DNA from: Armatimonadota bacterium
GTDB taxonomy: Bacteria > Armatimonadota > HRBIN16
Direction: 5' to 3'
Length of the DNA stretch: 64,000 bases
Assembly: GCA_026003175.1 (NCBI GenBank)
Contig: BPGT01000006.1
Coordinates: 1 to 64,000, forward strand
In this document: positions 8,018-16,037 of the stretch, in pieces
Position numbering within the stretch: the stretch's first letter is position 1
How the letters are laid out: every line of letters begins with the position of its first letter
Notes under the pieces: generated by a model
Told to the model about the DNA's origin: nothing
What the model saw: only the letters and a program-made list of their open reading frames with translations
Database searches by the model: none
Position numbers and translations under genes: made by a program

Positions 8018-8194
8018 GAGATAGATAGCGGAACAGGGGGCATTAAGTGCCGGCATTGGGCATAAAAATTGGGGAGGCGGTAGATGCCTCCCCAGACAAA
8101 CAGAACACGGCAACGAGAGAGTTGGAGACGAGGAGGGAAGCCTGTGGGCGGGCTGGTTTTGATATACAATTGCCTTACCAGAGGAGATAGATAG
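8018..8194. repeat. Pair of GAGATAGATAG direct repeats
   Basis: The 11-bp sequence occurs at 8018-8028 and 8184-8194 in the otherwise gene-free stretch upstream of the sigma-like gene (8001-8394). They flank the minus-strand terminator at 8066-8093. They could be regulator sites or footprints of a short duplication; nothing more is visible. Confidence 0.45.
8066..8093 (-). terminator. Intrinsic terminator upstream of the sigma-like gene
   Basis: GGGGAGGC (8071-8078) pairs with GCCTCCCC (8086-8093) around a 7-nt loop. On the minus strand it is followed by AATTTTTA. It lies 66 bp upstream of the start codon at 8000 with no recognisable gene behind it, so it may act as an attenuator in the sigma gene leader or end a small RNA. 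Confidence 0.7.
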
Positions 8195-8244
8195 GAATGC
8201 TCGCATCAAATGGTGCCAGGCTCAGGTCAATTTCAGTTTCCTAC

Positions 8245-8273
8245 TTGCACAACGCCCAGATATGTGATACAAT
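8245..8273 (+). promoter_or_regulatory. Sigma-70-type promoter for tRNA-Arg/tRNA-His
   Basis: A TTGCAC -35 box (8245-8250) and a TACAAT -10 box (8268-8273) are separated by exactly 17 bp. They lie about 120 bp upstream of tRNA-Arg with no other plus-strand gene between. Confidence 0.65.
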
Positions 8274-8394
8274 AGCAACTGCATGTTCAAAACAGAGGTG
8301 CAGACGGGGCATAAACCTGTGGTATAAGAATGCACAAGGAGTGACAACACAAGGGCAACCTTGCTGAGTAATGTCATCAGGAAGAGCCTGCCCT

Positions 8395-8471
8395 GCCCCC
8401 GTAGCTCAGCAGGACAGAGCAACTGCCTTCTAAGCAGTGGGTCGGAGGTTCGAGTCCTCTCGGGGGCGCCA
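8395..8471 (+). tRNA. tRNA-Arg (UCU)
   Basis: A complete cloverleaf: acceptor GCCCCCG pairs with CGGGGGC, the D-arm is GCTC/GAGC, and the anticodon stem ACTGC/GCAGT encloses CTTCTAA with anticodon TCT. The T-arm is GGAGG-TTCGAGT-CCTCT. The 3' CCA is encoded. It is the first of two tRNAs transcribed together. Confidence 0.95.
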
Positions 8472-8489
8472 ACCTACTGCCTTTTCGGT

Positions 8490-8568
8490 GGCGGCTGTAG
8501 CTCAGCTGGTCCAGAGCGCCTGACTGTGGCTCAGGAGGTCGTGGGTTCGAATCCCATCAGCCGCCCCA
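8490..8568 (+). tRNA. tRNA-His (GUG)
   Basis: The extra 5' G at 8490 typical of histidine tRNA faces the discriminator C. Acceptor GCGGCTG pairs with CAGCCGC, the anticodon stem CCTGA/TCAGG encloses CTGTGGC (anticodon GTG), the T-loop is TTCGAAT, and CCA is encoded. It lies 18 bp after tRNA-Arg. Confidence 0.95.
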
Positions 8569-8668
8569 TACTACATGTATCTTCTGACAGCCAGCAGTAC
8601 AACATGTTGTGTGTCACAGTGTGACAGTTTCCCCGATTCTGAAGGTCTTGCGCTCGACCGTCCCCCAT

Positions 8669-10147
8669 TTACTCGAGAAGCCCCAGAAACCGCTCGTATG
8701 CCGCATCCCATGCCTCCGTATCACGAGGCGTGTACTCGATAATTTCGGTGGAACGGCGAATCAGCTCGCGCCCCTCGGTGACGCCTTTCAACTCGCCCAG
8801 CGCGATCATCTGCAGCATCACGTTGCCTGCCGCCGTCGCCTCCACAGGACCTGCCAGCACCGGACGGTGGCAGGCATCGGCGGTGAACTGGCACAACAGA
8901 CGGTTCTGAGTACCTCCACCGACAACGTGAACCACGCTCAACCGCTTGCCCAACAGGCTCTCCAGCTGCTCTAACACCCAGCGATAGCGCAAGGCAAGAC
9001 TCTCCAGACAGCACCGTACAAACTGTCCCGGCGTCTCCGGTGCAGGCTGCCCGGTGCTTTCGCAGTACTCGCGAATAGCTTGCAGCATGTTGGGTGGGTT
9101 CAGGAAACGGCGGTCATCGGGGTCTATAATGGCGCGGAACGGTTCTGCCTCCGATGCCATCTGTGTCAACTGCTCGTAGGTGTACTCCTGCCCCTCACGG
9201 GCGTATGCGCGTCGGCACTCCTGTACCAGCCACAGCCCCATGATGTTGCGCAAGAACCGTATCGTGTTGTGTACGCCGCCTTCGTTGGTGAAGTTCAGTG
9301 TGCGTGTGTGGGCGTTAATCAACGGTTCGGGCAGCTCTACGCCCATCAACGACCATGTGCCGCTGCTGATATAGGCGAAGTCGGTGCCGTAGCTTGCAGG
9401 CACGGCAGCCACTGCGGAGGCGGTATCGTGACTACCCGGTGTGATAACCTCTACGCTCGAAACGCCGGTCTCTTCTGCCACTGCCTGGCGTAGCTTGCCC
9501 AGTTTCGTACCCGGCGGCACAATCTCCGGCAGGAAGTGCGTGGGAAGCCCCACATGCCTCAGCAAATCCAACGCCCACTCGCCGGTGCGCGCGTCCATCA
9601 TCTGCGAAGTGCTGGCAATGGTGCGCTCGCTCACCTTCGCCCCGCTCAACCAGTAGTGGAACAGGTCGGGCATCATCAGCATCTTGTCCGCCAGGTCCAG
9701 TAGCCCAGGATGTTGTTGCTGCACTGCTACCAGCTGGTACAGGGTGTTGATGGGCATGAACTGGATACCCGTGTAGTCGTAGATGGTATCTGCGCCTACC
9801 ATCGCCTGCACGTTCTCCATAATGCCGTCGGTGCGGTGGTCGCGGTAGTGCACGGGATTGGTCAACAAAGTGCCTCGCGCGTCCAGTAGACCGAAGTCCA
9901 CGCCCCAGGTGTCCACCCCTACGGAACGCACCGCTTCGCCGTACTCGCGCACGGTCAGAGTGATTCCCTGCAGAATCTCCGCATACTGTCGCAACACGTT
10001 CCAGGTAAGCGCATCGGGCAGGCGTAAAGGTGTGTTCGCAAAGCGGTGCAGGGTTTTCAATTCTAGACGCTGCCCATCATAGATACCCGCTACGGCGCGT
10101 CCGCTCTCGGCACCCAGGTCGAAGGCAATGTACACCTGTGAGGACAC
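8669..10147 (-). CDS. rhaB: Rhamnulokinase
   Basis: A 492-residue FGGY-family kinase that phosphorylates L-rhamnulose to rhamnulose 1-phosphate in rhamnose catabolism. The ATP-binding box FDLGAESGR is at residues 9-17. A SHDTASAV box (about 243) and GGGTQNRLLCQFTADA (about 416) complete the nucleotide site. The DHRTDG segment near residue 105 is typical of RhaB. It starts with GTG at 10147 after GGAGGT. Rhamnose isomerase and aldolase genes are not adjacent, so the pathway must be scattered. Length matches the family. Confidence 0.93.
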   Translation of the reverse strand: MSSQVYIAFDLGAESGRAVAGIYDGQRLELKTLHRFANTPLRLPDALTWNVLRQYAEILQGITLTVREYGEAVRSVGVDTWGVDFGLLDARGTLLTNPVHYRDHRTDGIMENVQAMVGADTIYDYTGIQFMPINTLYQLVAVQQQHPGLLDLADKMLMMPDLFHYWLSGAKVSERTIASTSQMMDARTGEWALDLLRHVGLPTHFLPEIVPPGTKLGKLRQAVAEETGVSSVEVITPGSHDTASAVAAVPASYGTDFAYISSGTWSLMGVELPEPLINAHTRTLNFTNEGGVHNTIRFLRNIMGLWLVQECRRAYAREGQEYTYEQLTQMASEAEPFRAIIDPDDRRFLNPPNMLQAIREYCESTGQPAPETPGQFVRCCLESLALRYRWVLEQLESLLGKRLSVVHVVGGGTQNRLLCQFTADACHRPVLAGPVEATAAGNVMLQMIALGELKGVTEGRELIRRSTEIIEYTPRDTEAWDAAYERFLGLLE

Positions 10148-10354
10148 GGCTTCTCACGACCTCCTTGCCAGTATAGGTTCTGAGAAGTCAGTTCGCTATG
10201 CTTCAAGCAAATCCTGCCGCAGCACAGGAACTTCTGCACACAGGTTGTGCGTAAGCGTTACAGAAGGATGGGGTCACGCGTGCGACTGCCTTGTCACATC
10301 AAAGCAATGCTACTGGATAGAATACTAAACGAAAGAACATAGAGAGGACGGAAG

Positions 10355-10639
10355 ATGCGTGTGACAGGTAGACTACTCTGCCCTGCTTGCCAGGAACTGC
10401 TTATTCCTGTGGATAGGGACGGCGTAGAAATAGACTACTGCCCTCACTGTCGCGGCGTCTGGCTGGACAGGGGCGAACTGGATAAGATTCTGGAACGCGC
10501 CTCGCTGGGAGCACCGCGTCCCACAGCCAGACAACAACCGCACCATGAGGAATGGCATGAGGAAGAGTACGAGCGCAAACATCCTCGCAAGCGCAAGAGG
10601 CTCAAGTCGTTCTTAGAAGACCTCTTCGATTTCGACTGA
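10355..10639 (+). CDS. TFIIB-type zinc-ribbon protein
   Basis: A 94-residue protein with the zf-TFIIB pattern LLCPACQELL, then YCPHCRGVWLDRGELDKIL, giving a CPxC...CPHC four-cysteine site. The rest is a His/Glu/Arg-rich tail ending in LKSFLEDLFDFD. Members of this family are small proteins of unknown function found across bacteria, sometimes near membrane proteases. It lies just upstream of pcrA, but pcrA has its own promoter. Confidence 0.8.
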   Translation: MRVTGRLLCPACQELLIPVDRDGVEIDYCPHCRGVWLDRGELDKILERASLGAPRPTARQQPHHEEWHEEEYERKHPRKRKRLKSFLEDLFDFD

Positions 10640-10644
10640 GGCTA

Positions 10645-10682
10645 TTGATTCCATGCACCATTTCCCGTAAAATAGTGGTGCA
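10645..10682 (+). promoter_or_regulatory. pcrA promoter with flanking dyad, apparently leaderless
   Basis: TTGATT (10645-10650) and TAAAAT (10668-10673) are 17 bp apart. The ATG at 10683 begins only 9 bp after the -10 box and has no Shine-Dalgarno sequence, so the transcript probably starts at or next to the start codon. TGCACCA (10654-10660) and TGGTGCA (10676-10682) form an inverted repeat around the -10 box. Confidence 0.65.
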
Positions 10683-12836
10683 ATGGATGAATGGCAAAAG
10701 TTGAACGATGCTCAGCGAGAAGCGGTAACGTACGGCGAGGGACCGCTTCTCATTTTTGCTGGCGCGGGCAGCGGTAAAACGCGCGTGCTCACCATGCGCA
10801 TCGCCCACCTCATCTCCGCACGAGGGGTCTCGCCGCGACATATCCTCGCGGTCACTTTCACCAATAAAGCCGCTAACGAGATGCGCGAGCGCATCGAGCA
10901 GCTGGTCGGCTCGGTGCAGGTGAAGCAGATGTGGGTGGGCACGTTCCACGCGATATGTGCCCGCATCCTGCGCGAGAGCGGACGCCCAATTGGTGTAGAC
11001 CCCGAGTTTGTGGTGTTCGACGAAGACGATCAGCTCAGTGTGGTTAAAGAGGTGCTGAAGCTGCTGGATATCGACGAGAAACGCTTTGCCCCGCGCTCTA
11101 TTCTCAATTTTATCAGCCGTGCAAAGGAGAAGCTGATACCGCCCCACCTGTACACACCTGTGGATTACTTCACCCAGATAGTGGGCAGGGTATATCCACA
11201 CTATCAAGAGCGACTGGAGGCGTGTCACGCGCTAGACTTTGACGACCTGCTGATGAAAACAGTGCAGCTGTTCGAGCAATACCCCGATGTGCTGGAGCGC
11301 TATCAGAAGCGTTTCCTGCATGTGCTGGTGGATGAGTTTCAGGACGTGAATCAGGCGCAGTATCGCATTGTAAAGAATCTCAGCGCGATGCACCGCAACC
11401 TGTGTGTGGTAGGCGATGACGACCAGTCTATTTACTCGTGGCGTGGAGCCGATGTGGGCATTATCCTTTCCTTTGAGCGCGATTTCCCTGATGCGCACGT
11501 GGTGAAGCTGGAGCAGAACTACCGCTCTACCCAGCCCATCCTGGACGCGGCTTTCCACGTGGTGGAGAAGAACGTCCGCCGTGCTCCCAAGCGGCTGTGG
11601 TCCGAAAAACGCGACGGGCTGCCCATCACCGTGACCGAAGTGCAGCATGAACGCGAAGAGGCGATGGTGGTTGCGCAGCATATCGCGCTCAGCGTGCAGC
11701 AACTGGGGCGCAAGTACGGCGATTTCGTGGTGTTGTACCGCACCAACGCGCAGTCGCGCACCTTTGAAGAGGTCTTCCTGAACTACCGTATCCCATACCA
11801 GATTGTGGGAGGTGTGCGCTTCTACCAGCGCAAAGAGATCAAGGATGTGCTGGCTTACCTGCGCGTCATCCAGTCGCCCAGCGATGACGTGAGTCTGCTG
11901 CGCATTATCAACGTACCCACGCGTGGTATCGGATTACAGACCATAGAGGTCATCCGCCAGCTGGCGGTAGAGGAAGGTATCAGCCTGTGGGAGGCGGTAG
12001 AGCATCCCAGCCTTTCCAACCGCTTGACCCAGCGCGCTTACCAGGCGGTTGCCCAGTTTCGCAATCTGATTCAGCAGCTACGCGCCCTGCGCGAGAAGAG
12101 CTCCGTCACCGACCTGCTCAACGAGGTTCTGAAGCGTACCGACTACCTGCAACGGCTGGGCGATACACGCGACCCTGAGGTACAATCTCGCGTGGAGAAC
12201 GTTCGGGAACTGCTTACCGCCACCCAGCAGTTCGACGCGAGCCCCGATGCGGAGCGCGGTCTGGCTGGATTTCTGGAAAGTGTGGCGCTGGTAGCGGACG
12301 TAGACTCGCTGGAAGAGGGCAGCGACCGCGTGACGCTGATGACGGTGCACGCGGCGAAGGGGTTGGAGTTCCCTGTCGTCTTTCTGGTGGGCATGGAGGA
12401 GGGATTGTTTCCGCACATCCGCGCCATCAACGACGACCCCAACGTGGAAGAGGAACGCCGATTGTGCTACGTCGCCATTACCCGCGCCAAAGAACGGGTA
12501 CATATCACCCACGCTCGCCTGCGCAGCGTGTTCGGCGTGACTAGCGGCATGTTCGAGTCGCGCTTCCTGCACGACATCCCGGAAGGGCTAAAACTGTACT
12601 GGAGCCCTACCGAGCTGGCGCATCCGTTGCCCGCGACTCAGCCTGCACGCCAGCCCGCTCCCAAAACGCAGGACGCCTACCGTGTAGGGCAAAGGGTGCG
12701 CCACCATAAGTTCGGCGAGGGGGTTATCATGAAGTGTGAGCCTCAGACCGACGACCATCTGCTGACGGTGGTGTTCCCGAACGCGGGTATCAAGCAACTG
12801 CTGGCATCCATCGCTAAATTGGAGAAGCTCTCGTAG
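10683..12836 (+). CDS. pcrA: UvrD/PcrA-type DNA helicase
   Basis: A 717-residue superfamily 1A 3'-5' helicase acting in repair and removal of recombinase or stalled forks. Motifs in order: Q-motif LNDAQREAV, Walker A AGAGSGKT (26-33), Ia TFTNKAANEM, Walker B DEFQDVNQ, III GDDDQSIYSWRG, IV NYRST, V TVHAAKGLEFPVVF, VI VAITRAKERV. The C-terminal 50 residues form the PcrA tudor-like segment (YRVGQRVRHHKFGEGVI). This tail and the length favour PcrA over Rep. ftsY follows 15 bp downstream, so the two are probably co-transcribed. Confidence 0.93.
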   Translation: MDEWQKLNDAQREAVTYGEGPLLIFAGAGSGKTRVLTMRIAHLISARGVSPRHILAVTFTNKAANEMRERIEQLVGSVQVKQMWVGTFHAICARILRESGRPIGVDPEFVVFDEDDQLSVVKEVLKLLDIDEKRFAPRSILNFISRAKEKLIPPHLYTPVDYFTQIVGRVYPHYQERLEACHALDFDDLLMKTVQLFEQYPDVLERYQKRFLHVLVDEFQDVNQAQYRIVKNLSAMHRNLCVVGDDDQSIYSWRGADVGIILSFERDFPDAHVVKLEQNYRSTQPILDAAFHVVEKNVRRAPKRLWSEKRDGLPITVTEVQHEREEAMVVAQHIALSVQQLGRKYGDFVVLYRTNAQSRTFEEVFLNYRIPYQIVGGVRFYQRKEIKDVLAYLRVIQSPSDDVSLLRIINVPTRGIGLQTIEVIRQLAVEEGISLWEAVEHPSLSNRLTQRAYQAVAQFRNLIQQLRALREKSSVTDLLNEVLKRTDYLQRLGDTRDPEVQSRVENVRELLTATQQFDASPDAERGLAGFLESVALVADVDSLEEGSDRVTLMTVHAAKGLEFPVVFLVGMEEGLFPHIRAINDDPNVEEERRLCYVAITRAKERVHITHARLRSVFGVTSGMFESRFLHDIPEGLKLYWSPTELAHPLPATQPARQPAPKTQDAYRVGQRVRHHKFGEGVIMKCEPQTDDHLLTVVFPNAGIKQLLASIAKLEKLS

Positions 12837-12851
12837 GGGGATACACGGTCT

Positions 12852-13745
12852 ATGCCTTTGGGAATATTCAAGGGACTTTTGCAGAAGGTAGACACGCTGC
12901 TCACGGGACGTGGGCGCGTGGATGAAGAGCTGTTCGAGGAGCTGGAAGGAGTGTTGCTCACCGCCGACATCAACGTACATACCACTATGCAGGTGCTGGA
13001 CGATTTACGTCGTGCGGTGCGAGAACAGAGGTTAAAGGAGCCTTCGGAAGTAAAGACTGTTCTGAAGGAAAGCCTGCTCGCCTCGCTGCGGTCGGGTGGA
13101 GAGGCACAGCTCAAGGTCTCTCCGGAGCCTCCGACGGTGTACCTGTTTGTGGGTGTCAATGGTGTGGGCAAGACCACCTCCATCGCCAAGCTGGCTTACC
13201 GCCTGCGTCAGCAGGACAAAAGCGTGATTCTGGCAGCGGGCGATACCTTCCGCGCCGCCGCCATCGACCAGCTGGAAATATGGGCACAGCGGGTGGGAGC
13301 GACCCTCGTCAAGCATCGCGAAGGCGCGGACCCCTCGGCAGTCATCTACGACGCCATTGCCGCCGCGCGCAATCGGGGCGTGGATTACGTGCTGGCAGAT
13401 ACCGCCGGCAGATTGCATACACGTTCCAACCTGATGGAAGAGCTCAAAAAGGTGTATCGTGTTACCGAGCGGGCGCTGGGGCGTCCGCCTGACGAGGTGC
13501 TGTTGGTGCTGGACGCGACCACCGGACAGAACGCCATCCGCCAAGCAGAGGAGTTTATGCAGGCGGTGAACGTGACGGGTATTGTGCTGGCAAAGCTGGA
13601 CGGCACCGCGCGCGGTGGGGCGGTCATCACCATCCACGATGAACTCAAAGTGCCTATCAAGCTGGTGGGGGTAGGAGAGAAACCCGAAGACCTCGAAGAT
13701 TTTGACGCGGAGGAGTATGTCGCCGCGCTGTTGGGAAATGAGTGA
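12852..13745 (+). CDS. ftsY: Signal recognition particle receptor FtsY
   Basis: A 297-residue SRP-type GTPase that docks SRP-ribosome complexes at the membrane. It has the N-terminal helical N domain (1-85), a G1 loop GVNGVGKTT (101-109), the DTFRAAA insertion box, DTAGR (about 180) and the AKLDGTARGG motif. The long acidic A domain of proteobacterial FtsY is absent, as is common in other phyla. It lies directly behind pcrA. The ATG at 12852 gives the usual short N-terminal amphipathic helix. Confidence 0.93.
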   Translation: MPLGIFKGLLQKVDTLLTGRGRVDEELFEELEGVLLTADINVHTTMQVLDDLRRAVREQRLKEPSEVKTVLKESLLASLRSGGEAQLKVSPEPPTVYLFVGVNGVGKTTSIAKLAYRLRQQDKSVILAAGDTFRAAAIDQLEIWAQRVGATLVKHREGADPSAVIYDAIAAARNRGVDYVLADTAGRLHTRSNLMEELKKVYRVTERALGRPPDEVLLVLDATTGQNAIRQAEEFMQAVNVTGIVLAKLDGTARGGAVITIHDELKVPIKLVGVGEKPEDLEDFDAEEYVAALLGNE

Positions 13746-13818
13746 CAAGTAATTTGCGTATCTGCATCAAAAATCAAAACTGGTAGATTTAGCGTTTCCC
13801 CCTTGCGACGACAGGTTT

Positions 13819-13824
13819 TATAAT
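13819..13824 (+). promoter_or_regulatory. -10 box before the CBS-GGDEF gene
   Basis: A perfect TATAAT lies 33 bp before the ATG at 13858, preceded by a T-run. No convincing -35 box is present at 16-18 bp, so an activator or alternative contact may be needed. Confidence 0.4.
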
Positions 13825-13857
13825 GGGGGTAGAACATCCCCAAAAGTACACGCGGTT

Positions 13858-15156
13858 ATGAGAAAACTGAGAGAGTTGATTCATGCGCCGCCGGTGTGGG
13901 TGAACCCGCAACACCCGGTGAAGATGGCTATAGTGCTGATGCAGGGGCTTCAGGTGGATGTGCTGCCTGTGCGAGATGGCGACCAGGTGGTTGGCATGGT
14001 CGCGGCAAGGCAGCTGCTTGGTGTCGCCGAGGAGACCTGTGTGGCCGAGGTGATGAGCACCGAGGTGTTGCTTTTGGACGCAGAGATGCCTGTCCGGGAC
14101 GCGGCGGCAAAGATGGCGGAAAACGGCGCAGGCGTTGCCTTTGTCATCAACGATACGCTGGCAGGCATGGTACGGGCGATCGATCTCATCCCGGAGGTGT
14201 CCCGCTCGTACGACCCGCTCACCAAACTGCCCTGGCAGGATGCCCTGCGCGAGTGGAGCATCGAGAAACTGCGCACCGGACACGAAATCTCTATCCTCTT
14301 TTTTGATATCGACCGTTTCGGGCAGTTCAACAAGCAGTATGACCACGTGACCGGCGACCGCGTGCTGGAGATGGTGGCGCGTACCATAGAGCGCGAGCTG
14401 GACCCCGATTTGACCATCCTCTGCCGCTATGGTGGTGACGAGTTCGCCGTTGCTACACTGTATATGAGTGATGAGGCGCAGCAGCTCGCTGCCCGTATCG
14501 CCCGCCGGGTGGAGGAGATACAATTTCCCAATGTGCGCGAGGTGATTTCGGTTTCATACGGTGTTTTCGGGGGACGGCGCACCCGCGAGCGCGAGATGGT
14601 ACACTATGCTGCCACGGTGGACGACCTCATTGTCCGCGCCAGCCAAATGTGCCTGCAAATGAAACAGCGTAAGGGCGCTCTGGCAATGCTGCAACTCCCT
14701 TTGCCCGGAGTGGGGTCAGAGGAGCATACCGAGCCGCGTGTGCAGGTAACAGGAATCAGTTTCATCACACAGGGCAAGGAGGCGGAAGCCAGCGTGGAGC
14801 TGTCAATCGGCAGACTGCGCACCTTGCGGCAAGTGCGTGGCGACGCCAAGCAGCCACCCGAGGAGCTGATGGTGCAGGCAGCACGCGATGCGCTGGTTGC
14901 GCTGGTGCCCGGCATAGGTGCTGTGCAGGTGCACCATGTCTCCAAAGTCACGGTGGAACTACACGAGAAGAACGAGAAGATGGATGGTGTGATGGTGGTG
15001 GCGGAGTTGCAAACTGCTTCGGGTAGTCAACTGTTGTCCGGGTTCGCTCCTGTTCGCGAAAACGTACAGCGTGCGGCGGTGAATGCTCTGCTCCACGCGC
15101 TCAATCGTCCTCTGGCGAAGTGGCTCTCTCAATCGCGGCTAAGCTCCGCCACGTGA
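13858..15156 (+). CDS. CBS-GGDEF diguanylate cyclase with novel C-terminal domain
   Basis: A 432-residue soluble protein. Residues 1-120 form a CBS pair (ligand sensor). About 122-260 form a GGDEF domain with an intact GGDEF active site at 192-196 and the substrate Asp in FFDIDRFG, so c-di-GMP synthesis is likely. Residues 300-425 form an alpha-beta domain that recurs in the protein at 19996-20679 (EAEASVEL near its start and AAVNALLHALNR near its end). Its 3' end overlaps the convergent permease gene. Two HD-GYP genes lie nearby, consistent with a local c-di-GMP cluster. Confidence 0.85.
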   Translation: MRKLRELIHAPPVWVNPQHPVKMAIVLMQGLQVDVLPVRDGDQVVGMVAARQLLGVAEETCVAEVMSTEVLLLDAEMPVRDAAAKMAENGAGVAFVINDTLAGMVRAIDLIPEVSRSYDPLTKLPWQDALREWSIEKLRTGHEISILFFDIDRFGQFNKQYDHVTGDRVLEMVARTIERELDPDLTILCRYGGDEFAVATLYMSDEAQQLAARIARRVEEIQFPNVREVISVSYGVFGGRRTREREMVHYAATVDDLIVRASQMCLQMKQRKGALAMLQLPLPGVGSEEHTEPRVQVTGISFITQGKEAEASVELSIGRLRTLRQVRGDAKQPPEELMVQAARDALVALVPGIGAVQVHHVSKVTVELHEKNEKMDGVMVVAELQTASGSQLLSGFAPVRENVQRAAVNALLHALNRPLAKWLSQSRLSSAT

Positions 15157-15940
15157 CCAGAGCTATCGCGGTCAACGCCGCCCCGAAGCAGAGAACCAGC
15201 ATCCCTGCGCTGAAACTGATTGCCCAGGTTGCCCCTGCGACCCCTCCCAAAAACGCGCCAGCCGATAGCCATCCTTCTTGCGACCACGCAGGCGTTGTGC
15301 GCCTGATACTGACCAACGCGCTGAGCAACGCTAACGGCAGCATCAGCCATAACGACAGCCAGAGCGCACCGTGCGGCGCGATCCCCGCAAACACCAGCGC
15401 GGGCACCAGCACATATCCCCCACCGAGACCGGTCATCCCGCCAAGCACACCCGCCAGTAGCCCGGCGATGACCACCGTTCGCCACTCCCTCTGTGATAAC
15501 AGTGCGATGCGTGTATCCGCTGCACGAAACACGCCCTCGGAAAGCGTCGGGTAAGCTTGCCAAACCATGCCCGCTCCTACCACCGTCAACAGCAGGAGAA
15601 GGTACATCTGCAATGTTATCCTCCAGCGACGGGGAAACACCGCATTGCCCACCAGACCTGCAATGATGTATGCTCCCCACAAGAAGAGCACCAGAAATCG
15701 GAGGGGGAAATACTGCGCAAATACCGTTAGCCCACCGATGCAGGCGCACAGGGTCGCCAGCCAGCCCGCTGCCGTTGCACGAGCCACCGAAAAGCCGAGC
15801 AACGCAGTGCTCACCGGCAGAAAAACCGCCAGTGCGCCCAGGCTGGTGAGCCCGTACAGCGCACCAAACGCCCAGCCTAACACCAGCAGTACCAGCCCGC
15901 GCAGTACCAAAAACAACCAGTCGGAACGTGGCTGAGACAA
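15101..15940 (-). CDS. TauE/SafE-family membrane permease
   Basis: A 279-residue integral membrane protein with about eight hydrophobic helices in two halves. Each half carries the family's glycine-rich signature, notably GVLGGMTGLGGGYVLVPAL in the second. The family exports sulfite, sulfoacetate or related organic anions; the substrate here is unknown. The TTG at 15940 is preferred because GGAGG lies 6 bp before it; an ATG at 15976 without a ribosome site is the alternative. The last 56 bp overlap the end of the convergent GGDEF gene. Confidence 0.82.
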   Translation of the reverse strand: MSQPRSDWLFLVLRGLVLLVLGWAFGALYGLTSLGALAVFLPVSTALLGFSVARATAAGWLATLCACIGGLTVFAQYFPLRFLVLFLWGAYIIAGLVGNAVFPRRWRITLQMYLLLLLTVVGAGMVWQAYPTLSEGVFRAADTRIALLSQREWRTVVIAGLLAGVLGGMTGLGGGYVLVPALVFAGIAPHGALWLSLWLMLPLALLSALVSIRRTTPAWSQEGWLSAGAFLGGVAGATWAISFSAGMLVLCFGAALTAIALVTWRSLAAIERATSPEDD

Positions 15941-16037
15941 AAGGCTCCTCCGTGATGAAATGCTGGCACTCAGCATATCATATCGTAATCAGATTGCTCA
16001 AGATTTTGTACGCCCCTGCTCCCACAGGCAACTGCAC

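Noticed and set aside
8395-8568. tRNA genes as attachment site for the accessory block
   Set aside because: The block lies on the 5' side of the tRNAs and no copy of a tRNA 3' end is found at its far side within the window. No integrase is visible.
8361-8624. 87-residue plus-strand ORF
   Set aside because: It runs straight through tRNA-Arg and tRNA-His and has no ribosome site; it is a shadow of the tRNA sequence.
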